Assembly (NCBI GenBank): GCA_016719485.1
Contig: JADJZB010000004.1
Coordinates: 442,001 to 506,000, forward strand
DNA length: 64,000 nt
DNA from: Holophagales bacterium
Lineage (GTDB): Bacteria; Acidobacteriota; Thermoanaerobaculia; UBA5066
Direction of reading: 5' to 3'
Shown piece by piece: positions 17,410 to 25,872 of this stretch. The notes under the pieces are model-generated. The model saw only the letters and a list, made by a program, of their open reading frames with translations. It was not told the DNA's origin and made no database searches. The first letter of the stretch is position 1. The number at the start of each line of letters is the position of its first letter. The translations under genes were made by a program, and so were the position numbers.

Positions 17410-17972
17410 GCTCCGAGCCTCTCCTCTCGTACCGGGAGGTCGTCGCGGGATACGCGGCGCCCGTCGTGGGCCCCGTCTCCTTCGACCTCCGCGCCGGCGA
17501 CATCCTCGGCCTCGTCGGGCCGAACGGCTGCGGCAAGTCGACCCTCATCGGCGCCCTGACGGGAACGTCGCGCGTCCTCTCCGGGGAGGTCTTCCGGAGC
17601 CCCGGCGCGACGATCGCCTACCAGCGCCAGCGCCCCGTCCGCGAGACCGACGTCCCCCTCCGCGCCGACGAGCTCCTGAAGCTCACTGGCGCGACGGCCG
17701 AGCCCCCGGCGACCCTGAAGCCGCTCCTGCGGACTCGGGTCGACCGGCTCTCCGGCGGGCAGTTCCAGCTCCTCAACGTCTGGGCCTGCCTCGGGGGCGA
17801 GGCGCGCCTCGTCATCCTGGACGAGCCGACGAACAACATGGACCCGGACGCCGTGAGCGCGCTGACCGACCTCCTCCACGCTTCGCGCGGCGACCGGGCC
17901 GTCCTCGTCGTCACCCACGACGCGCGCTTCTTCGCGGGCGTCCCCGCCCGCGTCCTCGAGGTGGGCCGGTGA
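17406..17972 (+). CDS. znuC: Metal ABC transporter ATPase (ZnuC-like), short
   Basis: This ATP-binding subunit of the metal importer has Walker A GPNGCGKST near residue 38, signature LSGGQFQ, Walker B VILDEPTNNMD and a switch His in THDAR. At 188 residues it is shorter than usual family members (about 230-250), mainly because the C-terminus ends soon after the switch. I choose the GTG at 17406 because it overlaps the znuA stop as GTGA and leads straight into the first strand; an in-frame start at 17379 would lie inside znuA. It overlaps the permease gene in the same way. Confidence 0.88.
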   Translation: MSSEPLLSYREVVAGYAAPVVGPVSFDLRAGDILGLVGPNGCGKSTLIGALTGTSRVLSGEVFRSPGATIAYQRQRPVRETDVPLRADELLKLTGATAEPPATLKPLLRTRVDRLSGGQFQLLNVWACLGGEARLVILDEPTNNMDPDAVSALTDLLHASRGDRAVLVVTHDARFFAGVPARVLEVGR

Positions 17973-18760
17973 CGCTCCTGCAGGTCTTCGACCCGCTCTT
18001 CCGCGTCCCGCTCGCCAACGGGCTCCTCCTCGCGCTCGTCCTCCCAGCTCTCGGCGCCTACGTGCGGCTTCGCAACGAGTGGCTCGCGGCGCTCGGCCTC
18101 GCCCAGGTCACCGCCGCGGGCGGAGTGATGGCGATCCTCGTCGGCATCCACCCGCTCGCGGGGTCCCTCGGCGCCGCCGTGCTCGCCGCCGCCCTGAAGG
18201 GGCGCACCGAGCGTTCGGGCAACGACGTCTACGCCGTTCTCCTCTTTTTCGGCTGGAGCGCGGCGCTCCTCGGCGCGGCAAACAGCACGAGGGGCGAGGA
18301 GCTCTCCCACTCGCTCCTCGAGGGACAGCTCTACTTCACGACCTGGGCGAACCTCGGGGCCGCCATCGCTCTCGTCGCGGTCGTCGCATTCGCGGGGACG
18401 TGGCTCTCGAAGCGGCTCCTCCTCGAGCACTTCTTCCCCGAGAGCCTCGCGGCGAATGGCCAGTCCCCCTGGAAGCTCCACCTCGCCTTCGACCTCCTCG
18501 TCGCTTTCTCCGTCGCCCTCGCCACCGAGTCGATCGGCGTCATGGCGACGTTCGCCCTCGTCTTCCTCCCCCCCTGGATCGCATTCCGGATCGCCGCCTC
18601 GTGGAAGCGCGCGCTCGTTCACTGCGCGGGGTTCTCGATAACGGCCTACCTCGCCGCCTTCGTCCTCGCGATCGTTCTCGACCAGCCGTTCGGGCCCGTC
18701 CTCGTCGGGACGCTCGTCGCCGGCGGCATCGTCCTCCTCCCATTCCGCGCCCGCCGCTGA
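17969..18760 (+). CDS. znuB: Metal ABC transporter permease (ZnuB-like)
   Basis: This 263-residue inner-membrane subunit of the zinc/manganese importer has about eight hydrophobic segments spread across its length. The order substrate-binding protein, ATPase, permease, with GTGA overlaps at both joints, is that of a classical cluster-A-I metal importer. The conserved features of the family are hydrophobic and short, so the metal cannot be told from this subunit alone. It is the last gene of the cassette; a plus-strand SDR gene follows after 31 bases and is probably separate in function. Confidence 0.88.
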   Translation: MTLLQVFDPLFRVPLANGLLLALVLPALGAYVRLRNEWLAALGLAQVTAAGGVMAILVGIHPLAGSLGAAVLAAALKGRTERSGNDVYAVLLFFGWSAALLGAANSTRGEELSHSLLEGQLYFTTWANLGAAIALVAVVAFAGTWLSKRLLLEHFFPESLAANGQSPWKLHLAFDLLVAFSVALATESIGVMATFALVFLPPWIAFRIAASWKRALVHCAGFSITAYLAAFVLAIVLDQPFGPVLVGTLVAGGIVLLPFRARR

Positions 18761-18791
18761 GCGCCCCGCCTTCCGGTAGAGTCGGCACGAC

Positions 18792-19613
18792 ATGAAAGAC
18801 AACGTCGTCCTCATCACCGGGGCCTCTTCGGGAATCGGCGAGGCGGTCGCGCGCGAGCTCGTCCGTCGCGGCGCGAAGGTGATCCTCTGCGCCCGCCGGA
18901 CCGACCTGCTCGACAAGGTCGCGGCCGACCTGCGCGCCGCGGGCGGCTCCGCCATCGCCGTCGCCTGCGACGTCACGAAGGACGGCGACCCCGAGGCCGC
19001 CGTGGCGCGCGCCGTCTCGGAGTGGGGCCGCCTCGACACGGTCCTTGCGAACGCCGGGTTCGCGATCGCCGGACGCATCGAGTCGCTGACTCTCGAGGAC
19101 TATCGCCGGCAGCTCGAGACGAATCTCTTCGGCACCATCCGGACGCTCCAGGCCGCGCTCCCCGACCTGAAGAGAACGAAGGGCCGCATCGGCGTCGTCG
19201 GGAGCGTCAACGGGTTCATCGGCACTCCCGCCACGTCGGCCTACTGCGTCTCGAAGTTCGCCGTCCGGGGGCTCTGCGACGCCATTCGACCCGAGATGAA
19301 GCAGCACGGCATCTCCGTGACGCACATCGCCCCCGGCTTCGTCGCGAGCGAGATCCGCGCCAAGGACAACCGCGAGGTCGTCCACAAGCACGCGAAGGAC
19401 CCCGTGCCGCAGTGGCTCGTCGCCTCTGCCGAGTCGGCGGCCGTCGAGATCGTGGACGCGCTCTCGCAGCGCGACCGAGAGCAGGTCGTGACGTTCCACG
19501 GCAAGGTCGCCGTCTTCCTCGAGCGGCATTTCTCGTGGCTCGTCTCGATGCTCGCCGGCGCCGTGGACGCCGACAGGAGACCCGACAGGAAGAGGGAAGC
19601 GAAGGCGGGCTGA
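18792..19613 (+). CDS. Short-chain dehydrogenase/reductase
   Basis: This 273-residue classical SDR has the cofactor motif TGASSGIG at residues 9-16 and the catalytic Ser138, Tyr151 and Lys155 (YCVSK). It should oxidise or reduce a hydroxy or keto group with NAD(P). The Arg residues after the second strand (CARRTD) suggest NADPH. The C-terminal tail after about residue 225 holds a hydrophobic stretch (FLERHFSWLVSMLAG) that may touch the membrane. The substrate is unknown. A perfect 12-base palindrome follows the stop (19614-19625). Confidence 0.92.
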   Translation: MKDNVVLITGASSGIGEAVARELVRRGAKVILCARRTDLLDKVAADLRAAGGSAIAVACDVTKDGDPEAAVARAVSEWGRLDTVLANAGFAIAGRIESLTLEDYRRQLETNLFGTIRTLQAALPDLKRTKGRIGVVGSVNGFIGTPATSAYCVSKFAVRGLCDAIRPEMKQHGISVTHIAPGFVASEIRAKDNREVVHKHAKDPVPQWLVASAESAAVEIVDALSQRDREQVVTFHGKVAVFLERHFSWLVSMLAGAVDADRRPDRKREAKAG

Positions 19614-19767
19614 CGCTCCGGAGCGCCGCGTTGCCGGGGGGGGCAGGTCCGTCGTACGATTCCCGAGCCCGCTCCACGGGCGCCGATGAGAGCCTGAAGA
19701 CCCGCCTTCCCCCAAGTGCCCCGCCGGTCGAGCGTTCCGCCGCTCCCGGCCACGCAGCGAGGTCTCC

Positions 19768-21327
19768 ATGCCGGTCACCCTCTCCGCCGAAAGCGTTTCG
19801 GCCGTCCTGCCGGACGGCGTTCGGCTCTTCGCCCCTGTCGACCTGTCGCTCCCGCGCGGCGTGACGGGACTCGTCGGCCCGAACGGCTCGGGAAAGAGCA
19901 CGCTCCTCGAGATCCTCGCGGGGCTTCGACTCCCCGCGCGGGGGCGCGTCGTCCGCCACGGCACGGTCGGCTTCCTGCCGCAAGCGGTCACGCTCCGCCC
20001 GGGAGAGACGGCCGCCGGCCTCCTCGCCGCCGGCTCCGCGCCGGCCTGGCGCGTGAAAAGGGCCCTCTCCGGCGCCGGTCTCGCGGAGGTCGACCTCGAT
20101 CGCGACGCGAGGACCCTCTCCGGCGGCGAGGCGACTCGCCTGCGCCTCGCGCGGCTCCTCCTCGAAGCGCCGGAGACCGTCCTTCTCGACGAGCCGACGA
20201 ACCACCTCGACGAGGAGGCTCGCCGCGTCGTGCACGCCTTCGTCGCGACGTTCCCCGGTGCCGTCCTCGTCGCGACGCACGACCGCGCCCTCCTCGCGCT
20301 GGCCGATCGCATCGCCGACCTGGGGAGCGGCGGCTTGCGTCTCTACGGAGGCGGCTGGTCCGGGTTCCTGGAGGCTCGACGCGCCGAGCGCGAGGCCGCC
20401 GATCGTGGCGTCCGCTCCGCGGAGCAGGGGCTCGACGCCGCCCGCAGGGCGGCCCGCGAGGCCCGCGAGCGGCAGGCCCGCCGGAGCGCCGCGGGACGCC
20501 GAGAGGCCGCGCGGGGCGGCCTCCCGAAGATCGCCCGCGGCGCGATGAAGCGCTCCGCGCAGAACACGGCAGGCCGGCTGAAGGGCCTCCACGACGAGCG
20601 CGTCGAAGCGGCCGCCTCGGAGCTGGCGCGGGCTCGCGCCCGAACGCCCGAAGGCCCTAGGGTCGTCGTCGACCTCGAGACGACACGCGTCCCCGCCCGC
20701 AAGCGTCTCGTCGAGGCAGAGGGGGTCAACGTCCGGCTGCCCGGCGGATGGCTCTGGGCGAGCCCCGTCACCTTCGAGGTCGTCGGCCCCGAGCGGATCT
20801 GGCTGCGGGGAGCGAACGGCTCGGGCAAGTCGACTCTCTTCGCGCTCCTCTCGGGGCGCGTCCCGGACTCGGGGACGCTCCGCGTCGGGGCCGCGCGCGT
20901 GGCCCGCCTCGAGCAGGACGCCGTCCTCGGCGACGAGGGGACCCTCGCCGATGCGCTCCGGCGCCACGCTCCGGCCCGGGCCGAGCACGAGCGCCGAGTC
21001 CTCCTCGGGCGCTTCGGCTTCGTTCAGGATGCGGCCGGAAAGCCCGTGGCCGCGCTGTCCGGGGGAGAGAGGATCCGCGCCGGCCTCGCGGCTCTCCTGG
21101 CCGCGGACCAGGCTCCCGAGATCCTCCTGCTCGACGAGCCGTCGAACCATCTCGACCTCCCGGGGCTCGAGGCGGTTGCGTCAGCTCTCCGCGCCTTCCG
21201 GGGCGCGCTTCTCCTCGTCACGCACGACGCCGCGTTCGCGCGCGACGTGGAGGTCACGCGGGAGCTTCGGCTCCCCCCGAGGGCCTGCGTGTCCCCCGCC
21301 GCGCTCCGCGCCCGGACCCGGCGATAG
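19768..21327 (+). CDS. ABC-F type ATPase (two ATP-binding cassettes, no membrane domain)
   Basis: This 519-residue soluble protein has two ATPase cassettes. Cassette 1 has Walker A GPNGSGKST near residue 37, signature LSGGEATR and LLDEPTNHLD. Cassette 2 has GANGSGKST, LSGGERIR and LLDEPSNHLD. An arginine-rich helical linker of about 90 residues joins them. This is the ABC-F plan, whose members work on the ribosome (translation factors or antibiotic protection) rather than in transport. The linker is basic as expected for rRNA contact. The exact subfamily cannot be called by eye. A 154-base gap before it holds no gene that I can see, only a GAGGT ribosome site near the ATG. Confidence 0.88.
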   Translation: MPVTLSAESVSAVLPDGVRLFAPVDLSLPRGVTGLVGPNGSGKSTLLEILAGLRLPARGRVVRHGTVGFLPQAVTLRPGETAAGLLAAGSAPAWRVKRALSGAGLAEVDLDRDARTLSGGEATRLRLARLLLEAPETVLLDEPTNHLDEEARRVVHAFVATFPGAVLVATHDRALLALADRIADLGSGGLRLYGGGWSGFLEARRAEREAADRGVRSAEQGLDAARRAAREARERQARRSAAGRREAARGGLPKIARGAMKRSAQNTAGRLKGLHDERVEAAASELARARARTPEGPRVVVDLETTRVPARKRLVEAEGVNVRLPGGWLWASPVTFEVVGPERIWLRGANGSGKSTLFALLSGRVPDSGTLRVGAARVARLEQDAVLGDEGTLADALRRHAPARAEHERRVLLGRFGFVQDAAGKPVAALSGGERIRAGLAALLAADQAPEILLLDEPSNHLDLPGLEAVASALRAFRGALLLVTHDAAFARDVEVTRELRLPPRACVSPAALRARTRR

Positions 21328-21337
21328 GATCGGCGCG

Positions 21338-21853
21338 ATGGACTTCCGTCAGCTCGTCGCCGCCCGCTACAGCGTACGCACCTACCGTTCCGATCCGGTG
21401 CCCGAGGCGCTTCTTCGAGAGGTGCTCGAGGCGGCGCGCCACGCCCCGTCCGCCTGCAACCGCCAGCCGTTCCGAGTGATCGTCCTGACGACGCGAGGCC
21501 GGGAAACCGACCTCCTCCGCGTCTATCCGAAACCCTGGTTCGTGGAGGCGCCTCTCGTCCTCGCCGTCTGCTCGGTACCCACCGAGGCGTGGGTGAGGAG
21601 CCGCCACGACGGTTGGAGCGCGGCGGAGACGGACGCCACCATCGCGACCGACCACCTTCTCCTCGCCGCCGCGGACCGCGGCCTCGGCACCTGCTGGGTC
21701 GCCGCCTTCGACCCCGTCGCGGCCCGCGAGGTCCTGGGGCTCCCGGACGACGTCGTACCGGTCGCCTTCACGCCTCTCGGCTGGCCGGCGGGCGAGGCGG
21801 GGCCGAAGGAACGGAGGCCGCTGTCCGAGCTCGTCCGATACGAGCGCTGGTAG
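21338..21853 (+). CDS. Nitroreductase family protein
   Basis: This 171-residue FMN-dependent oxidoreductase opens with ARYSVRTYRSDPVP, the flavin-phosphate binding motif of the family, and continues with HAPSACNRQPFRV. ADRGLGTCWVAAF in the C-terminal half is also typical. It is at the short end of the family (usually 170-220 residues). It should reduce a nitro compound, quinone or flavin-like substrate with NAD(P)H as a homodimer; the natural substrate is unknown. It starts 10 bases after the ABC-F stop. A decayed dioxygenase copy lies just downstream on the opposite strand. Confidence 0.9.
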   Translation: MDFRQLVAARYSVRTYRSDPVPEALLREVLEAARHAPSACNRQPFRVIVLTTRGRETDLLRVYPKPWFVEAPLVLAVCSVPTEAWVRSRHDGWSAAETDATIATDHLLLAAADRGLGTCWVAAFDPVAAREVLGLPDDVVPVAFTPLGWPAGEAGPKERRPLSELVRYERW

Positions 21854-21860
21854 ACCCGCG

Positions 21861-22090
21861 CGGCCGGCCGTGGGCGGCTGCGCCGGCGGCGACGAGGAGA
21901 GGGGCGGAGTGCTCCCAGGTCGATCGCGCGGTCCGGGCCGCGGGGGCGCGCTTCTCGAAGTCGAGGAGCGCGTCGACGTCGCAGCGCGCGAGGGCATCCT
22001 CCGCCCAGGCGTCGAACTCGGTCGCCCACCGCGGGATTCCCGGGCGAAACGCGCAGCTCATGTTGCGGGTGAGGAAGCCGCTGCCGAAGG
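21861..22090 (-). pseudogene. Remnant of extradiol dioxygenase C-terminal half
   Basis: About 230 bases read on the minus strand as a copy of residues 163-240 of the dioxygenase encoded at 25052-25837. Identity is high at DNA and protein level, with runs such as AFRPGIP, WATEFD, DVDALLDFEKRAP and PLLVAAGAAA shared. The N-terminal half is absent and the match stops before the conserved C-terminal GWWMDG segment. The metal-ligand motif LTHN has become LTRN by a CAC-to-CGC change, so the active site is lost. There is no start codon or ribosome site of its own. It is a leftover of a local duplication on the other side of the tungsten enzyme gene. Confidence 0.8.
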
Positions 22091-22208
22091 CGTCCCGCAT
22101 CGGGAACGGGCGAGCCTCTTCTGCAGCGAGCCGATTCCGCCCGGGCCGTGGGCTTCGGTGGCCTCGGTGGACTTCCTCGCGGCCTAGAATCCCGGGCGAG
22201 GTCCCCCG

Positions 22209-24086
22209 ATGGAAGCTGCCCAGCGCGTCCTCTTCGTCGACCCCTCGAACGGCTTCTACAGGATGCGCAAGTACCGGGTCGGCGACTATTTCGGCCCGGT
22301 CGACCTCGGGCTCCACCTCGCGGACCGCTGGCGGAGCCTGAACATCGGCGCGGGCCTCTTCGCCGGCTCGATCCTCCCCGGCTCGAACCGGCTCGTCGTC
22401 ACCGGCTTCTCCCCCGCCTGGCGCGGCTTCTACGTCTCGAGTCTCGGCGGCGCCGCCCTCGTCTTCGACAACCTCGGCATCAACATGGTGAGCCTCGTCG
22501 GAAGGGCACCCACGCCGTCGGTCCTCTACCTGAACCGCAGCCACGGCGAGGAGATCGACGTCGAGGTCCACCCGGTCGACCTCGCGAAGGCCTGGGCGCG
22601 CGGCCGCGGCGGCTTCTACGGTCTCATGGAAGAGGTCCTCGAGCGCTTCGGCCCGCGCTACCAGACCGATCCGCGCGTCCTCGCCGTCGGCCCCGCGGCG
22701 GAGTCGACCGACTTCGGCGCCATCGGCAGCGCCCCTGTCGTGAAGGGGCGGCTCACCCACGCGGACACCTGGGCCGGCCGCGGCGGGATGGGCTCGAAGA
22801 TGCTCCAGGACCATGGGCTCGCCGCGGTGATCTACGGCGGGACCTTCGTCGACGAGGACTTCCGTGACCGGAAGCTGGCCGACTCCTGGTTCCAGACGCG
22901 CTACGAGAAGCGCCTCGCGACGAAGGACTTCGAGGCGACGACGAAATACCGCTTCGACCCGAAGTTCGAGACCGGCGGCACCTTCGGCGTGAACTTCGCC
23001 ACGCTGAAGGGGCGCCTCATGGCGTTCAACTACCGCTCGCTCCACTTCTCCGAGGCCGAGCGGCTCGAGCTCTGGGAGCGCCTGGTCGCCCCCCACTACC
23101 TCGCGCAGTTCAACGAGGAGACGATCGCGAAGCGGCAGCAGTCGACCTGCGGCGAGCCGTGCGCGGCCGTCTGCAAGAAGCTGCGCGACGAGTACAAGAA
23201 GGACTACGAGCCCTACCAGACGATGGGTCCGCTCTGCGGCATCTTCGACCAGCGCGCGGCCGAGCTCCTCAACGGCAGGGCCGACGCGGCGGGCTTCGAC
23301 GCGATCTCCCTGGGCGGCGTCCTCGCCTGGCTCATGGAGTGCCTCCTCGAGGGCGACCTGTCGCCGGACGACCTCGGCGTCTCCCGCCTCCCGCGCTGGG
23401 AGACCGCCGGCTTCGACGTCGTCGCCGACTCGATGCACAACGCCGAGGTGGGGATCGAGCTGATCGAATCGATCCTCCTCCGGCGTGGGGTCCTCGACCT
23501 CTCGGAGGGCCCCCGGAAGTGGGCCCGGCGGGTCCATCGCGAGAAGGGGCCGCGCATCCTCGACCGGCTCGTCTGCCTCGCCTCGGGGCGGCGCGGCTGG
23601 ATGGTGCCGAACCAGTACTGGACCCCGGGCGCCCTCGCCCCGATGCCGATGATGGGCAAGTACTACATGTTCTACGGCCCGGAGTTCTTCCCGCCGCGGG
23701 CGCTCGGGCGCGTCTCGGCCGACCGGATGAAGGAAGAGCTCGCGATCGACGACCTGGGCGTCTGCCGCTTCCACCGCGGGTGGGCCGAGGAGATGCTCCC
23801 CGAGATCGTCGGCGCCGTCTACGGCCTGAAGGACGAGTACCTGAAGGCGATCGCCGTCACCGCGAGCCGGATCAACAGCCGCAACGCCTCGGTCTTCTGG
23901 GAGTCGGAACGCGACGTCGACTTCGTCGCGTCCTACCTGAAGCGGCGGCGGGACGTCGAGGGCGACGCCGACCCCGAGCTCGCCCGCTGGGTCGAGGCGT
24001 TCGAGAAGGACCGGCACGAGGCCGCGCTCGCATGGTGGTACGAGACGCGGAAGGGGATCGACGAGAGTCTCCGCGCCTTCCTCTGA
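22209..24086 (+). CDS. Tungsten aldehyde:ferredoxin oxidoreductase family, GAPOR-like
   Basis: This 625-residue protein belongs to the aldehyde ferredoxin oxidoreductase family, which binds a tungsto-bispterin and one [4Fe-4S] cluster and oxidises aldehydes with ferredoxin as acceptor. The N-terminal domain (GAGLFAGSILPGSNRLV, then a conserved LGGAALVFDNLGIN) is clear. The cluster motif is C-x3-C-x3-C (TCGEPCAAVCKK, near residue 318), not the C-x2-C-x3-C of classical AOR, and the later cysteine lies in CRFHRGW. As I recall, these two traits mark the glyceraldehyde-3-phosphate oxidoreductase (GAPOR) branch; that is from memory, not a search. The protein is cytoplasmic. GAGGT precedes the ATG. 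No ferredoxin or pterin gene lies beside it. Confidence 0.82.
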   Translation: MEAAQRVLFVDPSNGFYRMRKYRVGDYFGPVDLGLHLADRWRSLNIGAGLFAGSILPGSNRLVVTGFSPAWRGFYVSSLGGAALVFDNLGINMVSLVGRAPTPSVLYLNRSHGEEIDVEVHPVDLAKAWARGRGGFYGLMEEVLERFGPRYQTDPRVLAVGPAAESTDFGAIGSAPVVKGRLTHADTWAGRGGMGSKMLQDHGLAAVIYGGTFVDEDFRDRKLADSWFQTRYEKRLATKDFEATTKYRFDPKFETGGTFGVNFATLKGRLMAFNYRSLHFSEAERLELWERLVAPHYLAQFNEETIAKRQQSTCGEPCAAVCKKLRDEYKKDYEPYQTMGPLCGIFDQRAAELLNGRADAAGFDAISLGGVLAWLMECLLEGDLSPDDLGVSRLPRWETAGFDVVADSMHNAEVGIELIESILLRRGVLDLSEGPRKWARRVHREKGPRILDRLVCLASGRRGWMVPNQYWTPGALAPMPMMGKYYMFYGPEFFPPRALGRVSADRMKEELAIDDLGVCRFHRGWAEEMLPEIVGAVYGLKDEYLKAIAVTASRINSRNASVFWESERDVDFVASYLKRRRDVEGDADPELARWVEAFEKDRHEAALAWWYETRKGIDESLRAFL

Positions 24087-24121
24087 GCGGAGGCGACCTC
24101 CGCGACTGCAGCGGCCGCTGC
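24087..24121. terminator. Two hairpins between convergent genes
   Basis: Directly after the oxidoreductase stop comes GCGGAGG-CGA-CCTCCGC (24087-24103, a 7-base stem with a 3-base loop). It is followed by the perfect palindrome GCAGCGGCCGCTGC (24108-24121), which abuts the pirin stop on the other strand. No T-run is present. The tail-to-tail setting suggests bidirectional termination. Confidence 0.5.
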
Positions 24122-24122
24122 C

Positions 24123-25040
24123 TCACTCCGGCAGGGGGACGAGCTCGATCTCGTCGCCGGGCACCCGCGGGAATCGGCCTTCCTTCCAGTCCCGCTTCGC
24201 CTTCTCGATCCGCTCGCGCGAGCTCGAGACGAAGTTCCAGTCGATGAGCGGCGGGCGCTCGAGGGGCGCGCCGCCGATCAGGACGGCCCGCGCCGGCGCC
24301 TCGGCCCGAAGGACGACCCCGGCGCCCGGCGCCAGGACGAGCATGCGCCCCGGGCCGCTGGGCTCGTCGCCGACGGCGATCGACCCCTCGACGGTGTACA
24401 CGGCGCGCTCCTCGGGCTCGACGGGGAGCGGCAGCTCGCTTCCGGCGGGCATCGCGACGTCGACGTAGAAGAGCGGGGAGTGGACCGTGACGGGAGACGT
24501 GGCGCCGAAGGCCGAGCCGGCGAGAACCCGGAGCCGGACCCCTCCCCGCTCGAGCTCCGGGAGCATCGCGCCCGGGTGATGGACGAACGCCGGCTCCGTC
24601 CCTTCGGCATGTGCCGGGAGAGCGACCCACAGCTGGAGCCCGTGGAGGGTCGCTCCTGCCACGCGCCCTTCCGAAGGGGTCCGCTCGGAGTGGACGATGC
24701 CGCGGCCAGCCGTCATCCAGTTGACGTCGCCCGGGCGTATCCGCTGCCGCGACCCGAGGCTGTCGCGGTGGAGGAGCTCCCCTTCGTAGAGGTAGGTCAC
24801 CGTCTCGAGGCCGATGTGCGGGTGCGGCAGGACGTCGAGCCCGCGGCCCGCGTCGAAGCGCACCGGCCCCATCTCGTCGAAGTAGACGAAGGGACCGACG
24901 AGGCGCCGCCGTCTCCAGGGAAGGAGGCGGCGGACGCTGAGGCCGCCGATGTCCCGCCTCCTCGCCTCGATCACGGAGACGACGGGAGCTGAGGAAGACC
25001 TCGGCCGAGAGGGCGCCGCCGTGTTCTCTGGTGTCTTCAT
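24123..25040 (-). CDS. Pirin family protein (first copy)
   Basis: This 305-residue bicupin has the pirin metal site in the N-terminal half (PHPHIGLETVTYLYEGE, then HRDSLG and VHSE), three His and one Glu that usually hold iron. Pirins can act as quercetin dioxygenases or redox sensors. The C-terminal cupin lacks an obvious metal set. The ATG at 25040 is followed by a low-complexity stretch before the fold begins near residue 20; the reading frame runs further upstream only inside the dioxygenase gene. It lies 11 bases after the dioxygenase stop and closes the azoR-pirin-dioxygenase-pirin operon. Confidence 0.9.
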   Translation of the reverse strand: MKTPENTAAPSRPRSSSAPVVSVIEARRRDIGGLSVRRLLPWRRRRLVGPFVYFDEMGPVRFDAGRGLDVLPHPHIGLETVTYLYEGELLHRDSLGSRQRIRPGDVNWMTAGRGIVHSERTPSEGRVAGATLHGLQLWVALPAHAEGTEPAFVHHPGAMLPELERGGVRLRVLAGSAFGATSPVTVHSPLFYVDVAMPAGSELPLPVEPEERAVYTVEGSIAVGDEPSGPGRMLVLAPGAGVVLRAEAPARAVLIGGAPLERPPLIDWNFVSSSRERIEKAKRDWKEGRFPRVPGDEIELVPLPE

Positions 25041-25051
25041 CGAATCCCCGT

Positions 25052-25837
25052 TCAGTCGAGCTGCACCGAGCGTTTCGTGAAGGCCCCGTCCATCCACCAG
25101 CCGGTGATGGGAAACGTCACGCGCGGACGGCTGTCGGCGGCTGCGCCGGCGGCGACGAGGAGGGGCGCGTAGTGCTCCCAGGTCGGGAGCGCCGTCCGGG
25201 CCGCCGGAGCGCGCTTCTCGAAGTCGAGGAGCGCGTCGACGTCGAAGCGCGAGAGGGAGTCCTCCGCCCAGCCGTCGAACTCCGTCGCCCACTGCGGGAT
25301 TCCCGGGCGGAACGCGTAGCGCATGTTGTGGGTCAGGAAACCGCTGCCGAAGACGAGGACCCCCTCGTCGCGGAGCGGGGCGAGCGCCCGGCCGAGCGCG
25401 AAGAGCTCCGCCGGGTCGAGACGCGGCATCGAAAGCTGGAGGACGGGGACGTCCGCTTCCGGGTACATCGCGACGAGCGGCACGTAGGCCCCGTGGTCGA
25501 GGCCGCGCGCCGGCTCGTCCGTGAAGGCGATCCCCCTCGACTTCAGGAGGCCGCGAACGTCCCCGGCGAGCGCGGGCGCGCCGGGCGAGGGGTAGACGGT
25601 CCGGTAGTACTTCTCGGGGAAGCCGGAGAAGTCGTAGACGAGCGGAACCGGCGTCGTCGCGCCGAGCGACGCCGGGCGCGCCTCCCAGTGGGCCGAGATC
25701 ATCAGGATGCTTTCCGGCCTCGGCATCGCGCCGGCCCACGCGGCGAGCTCGCCCATCCAGGCCGCGTCGTCGAGGAGGACGGGCGCGCCGTGCGCCGCGA
25801 AGATCGCGGGCATCCGTCGGCTCGAGTCATTGTTCAT
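25052..25837 (-). CDS. Class III extradiol dioxygenase (DODA type)
   Basis: This 261-residue non-heme metal enzyme resembles 4,5-DOPA extradiol dioxygenase and its bacterial relatives (YgiD-like), which open catechol rings with O2. The ligands His16 (AAHGAP), His50 (SAHWEA) and His170 (FLTHN), and the catalytic His115 (LDHGAY), are all present. The C-terminus contains the family segment GWWMDG. The ATG at 25837 has GGAAGGGAAGG upstream. It sits between two pirin genes, whose products also handle phenolics or quinones, so a role in aromatic or quinone detoxification is likely. A degraded partial copy lies at 21861-22090. Confidence 0.9.
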   Translation of the reverse strand: MNNDSSRRMPAIFAAHGAPVLLDDAAWMGELAAWAGAMPRPESILMISAHWEARPASLGATTPVPLVYDFSGFPEKYYRTVYPSPGAPALAGDVRGLLKSRGIAFTDEPARGLDHGAYVPLVAMYPEADVPVLQLSMPRLDPAELFALGRALAPLRDEGVLVFGSGFLTHNMRYAFRPGIPQWATEFDGWAEDSLSRFDVDALLDFEKRAPAARTALPTWEHYAPLLVAAGAAADSRPRVTFPITGWWMDGAFTKRSVQLD

Positions 25838-25872
25838 TCGGGTCCTTCCCTTCCGCTCCGGTGCCACGACGC

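Noticed and set aside
19614..19625. Perfect 12-base palindrome CGCTCCGGAGCG after the SDR gene as terminator
   Set aside because: It has no loop for a stable hairpin and no T-run; palindromes of this size arise easily in such GC-rich DNA.
22100..24017. Minus-strand frame of 749 codons opposite the tungsten oxidoreductase
   Set aside because: Only its C-terminal end (21861-22090) has homology, to the dioxygenase; the rest is antisense to the AOR-family gene.
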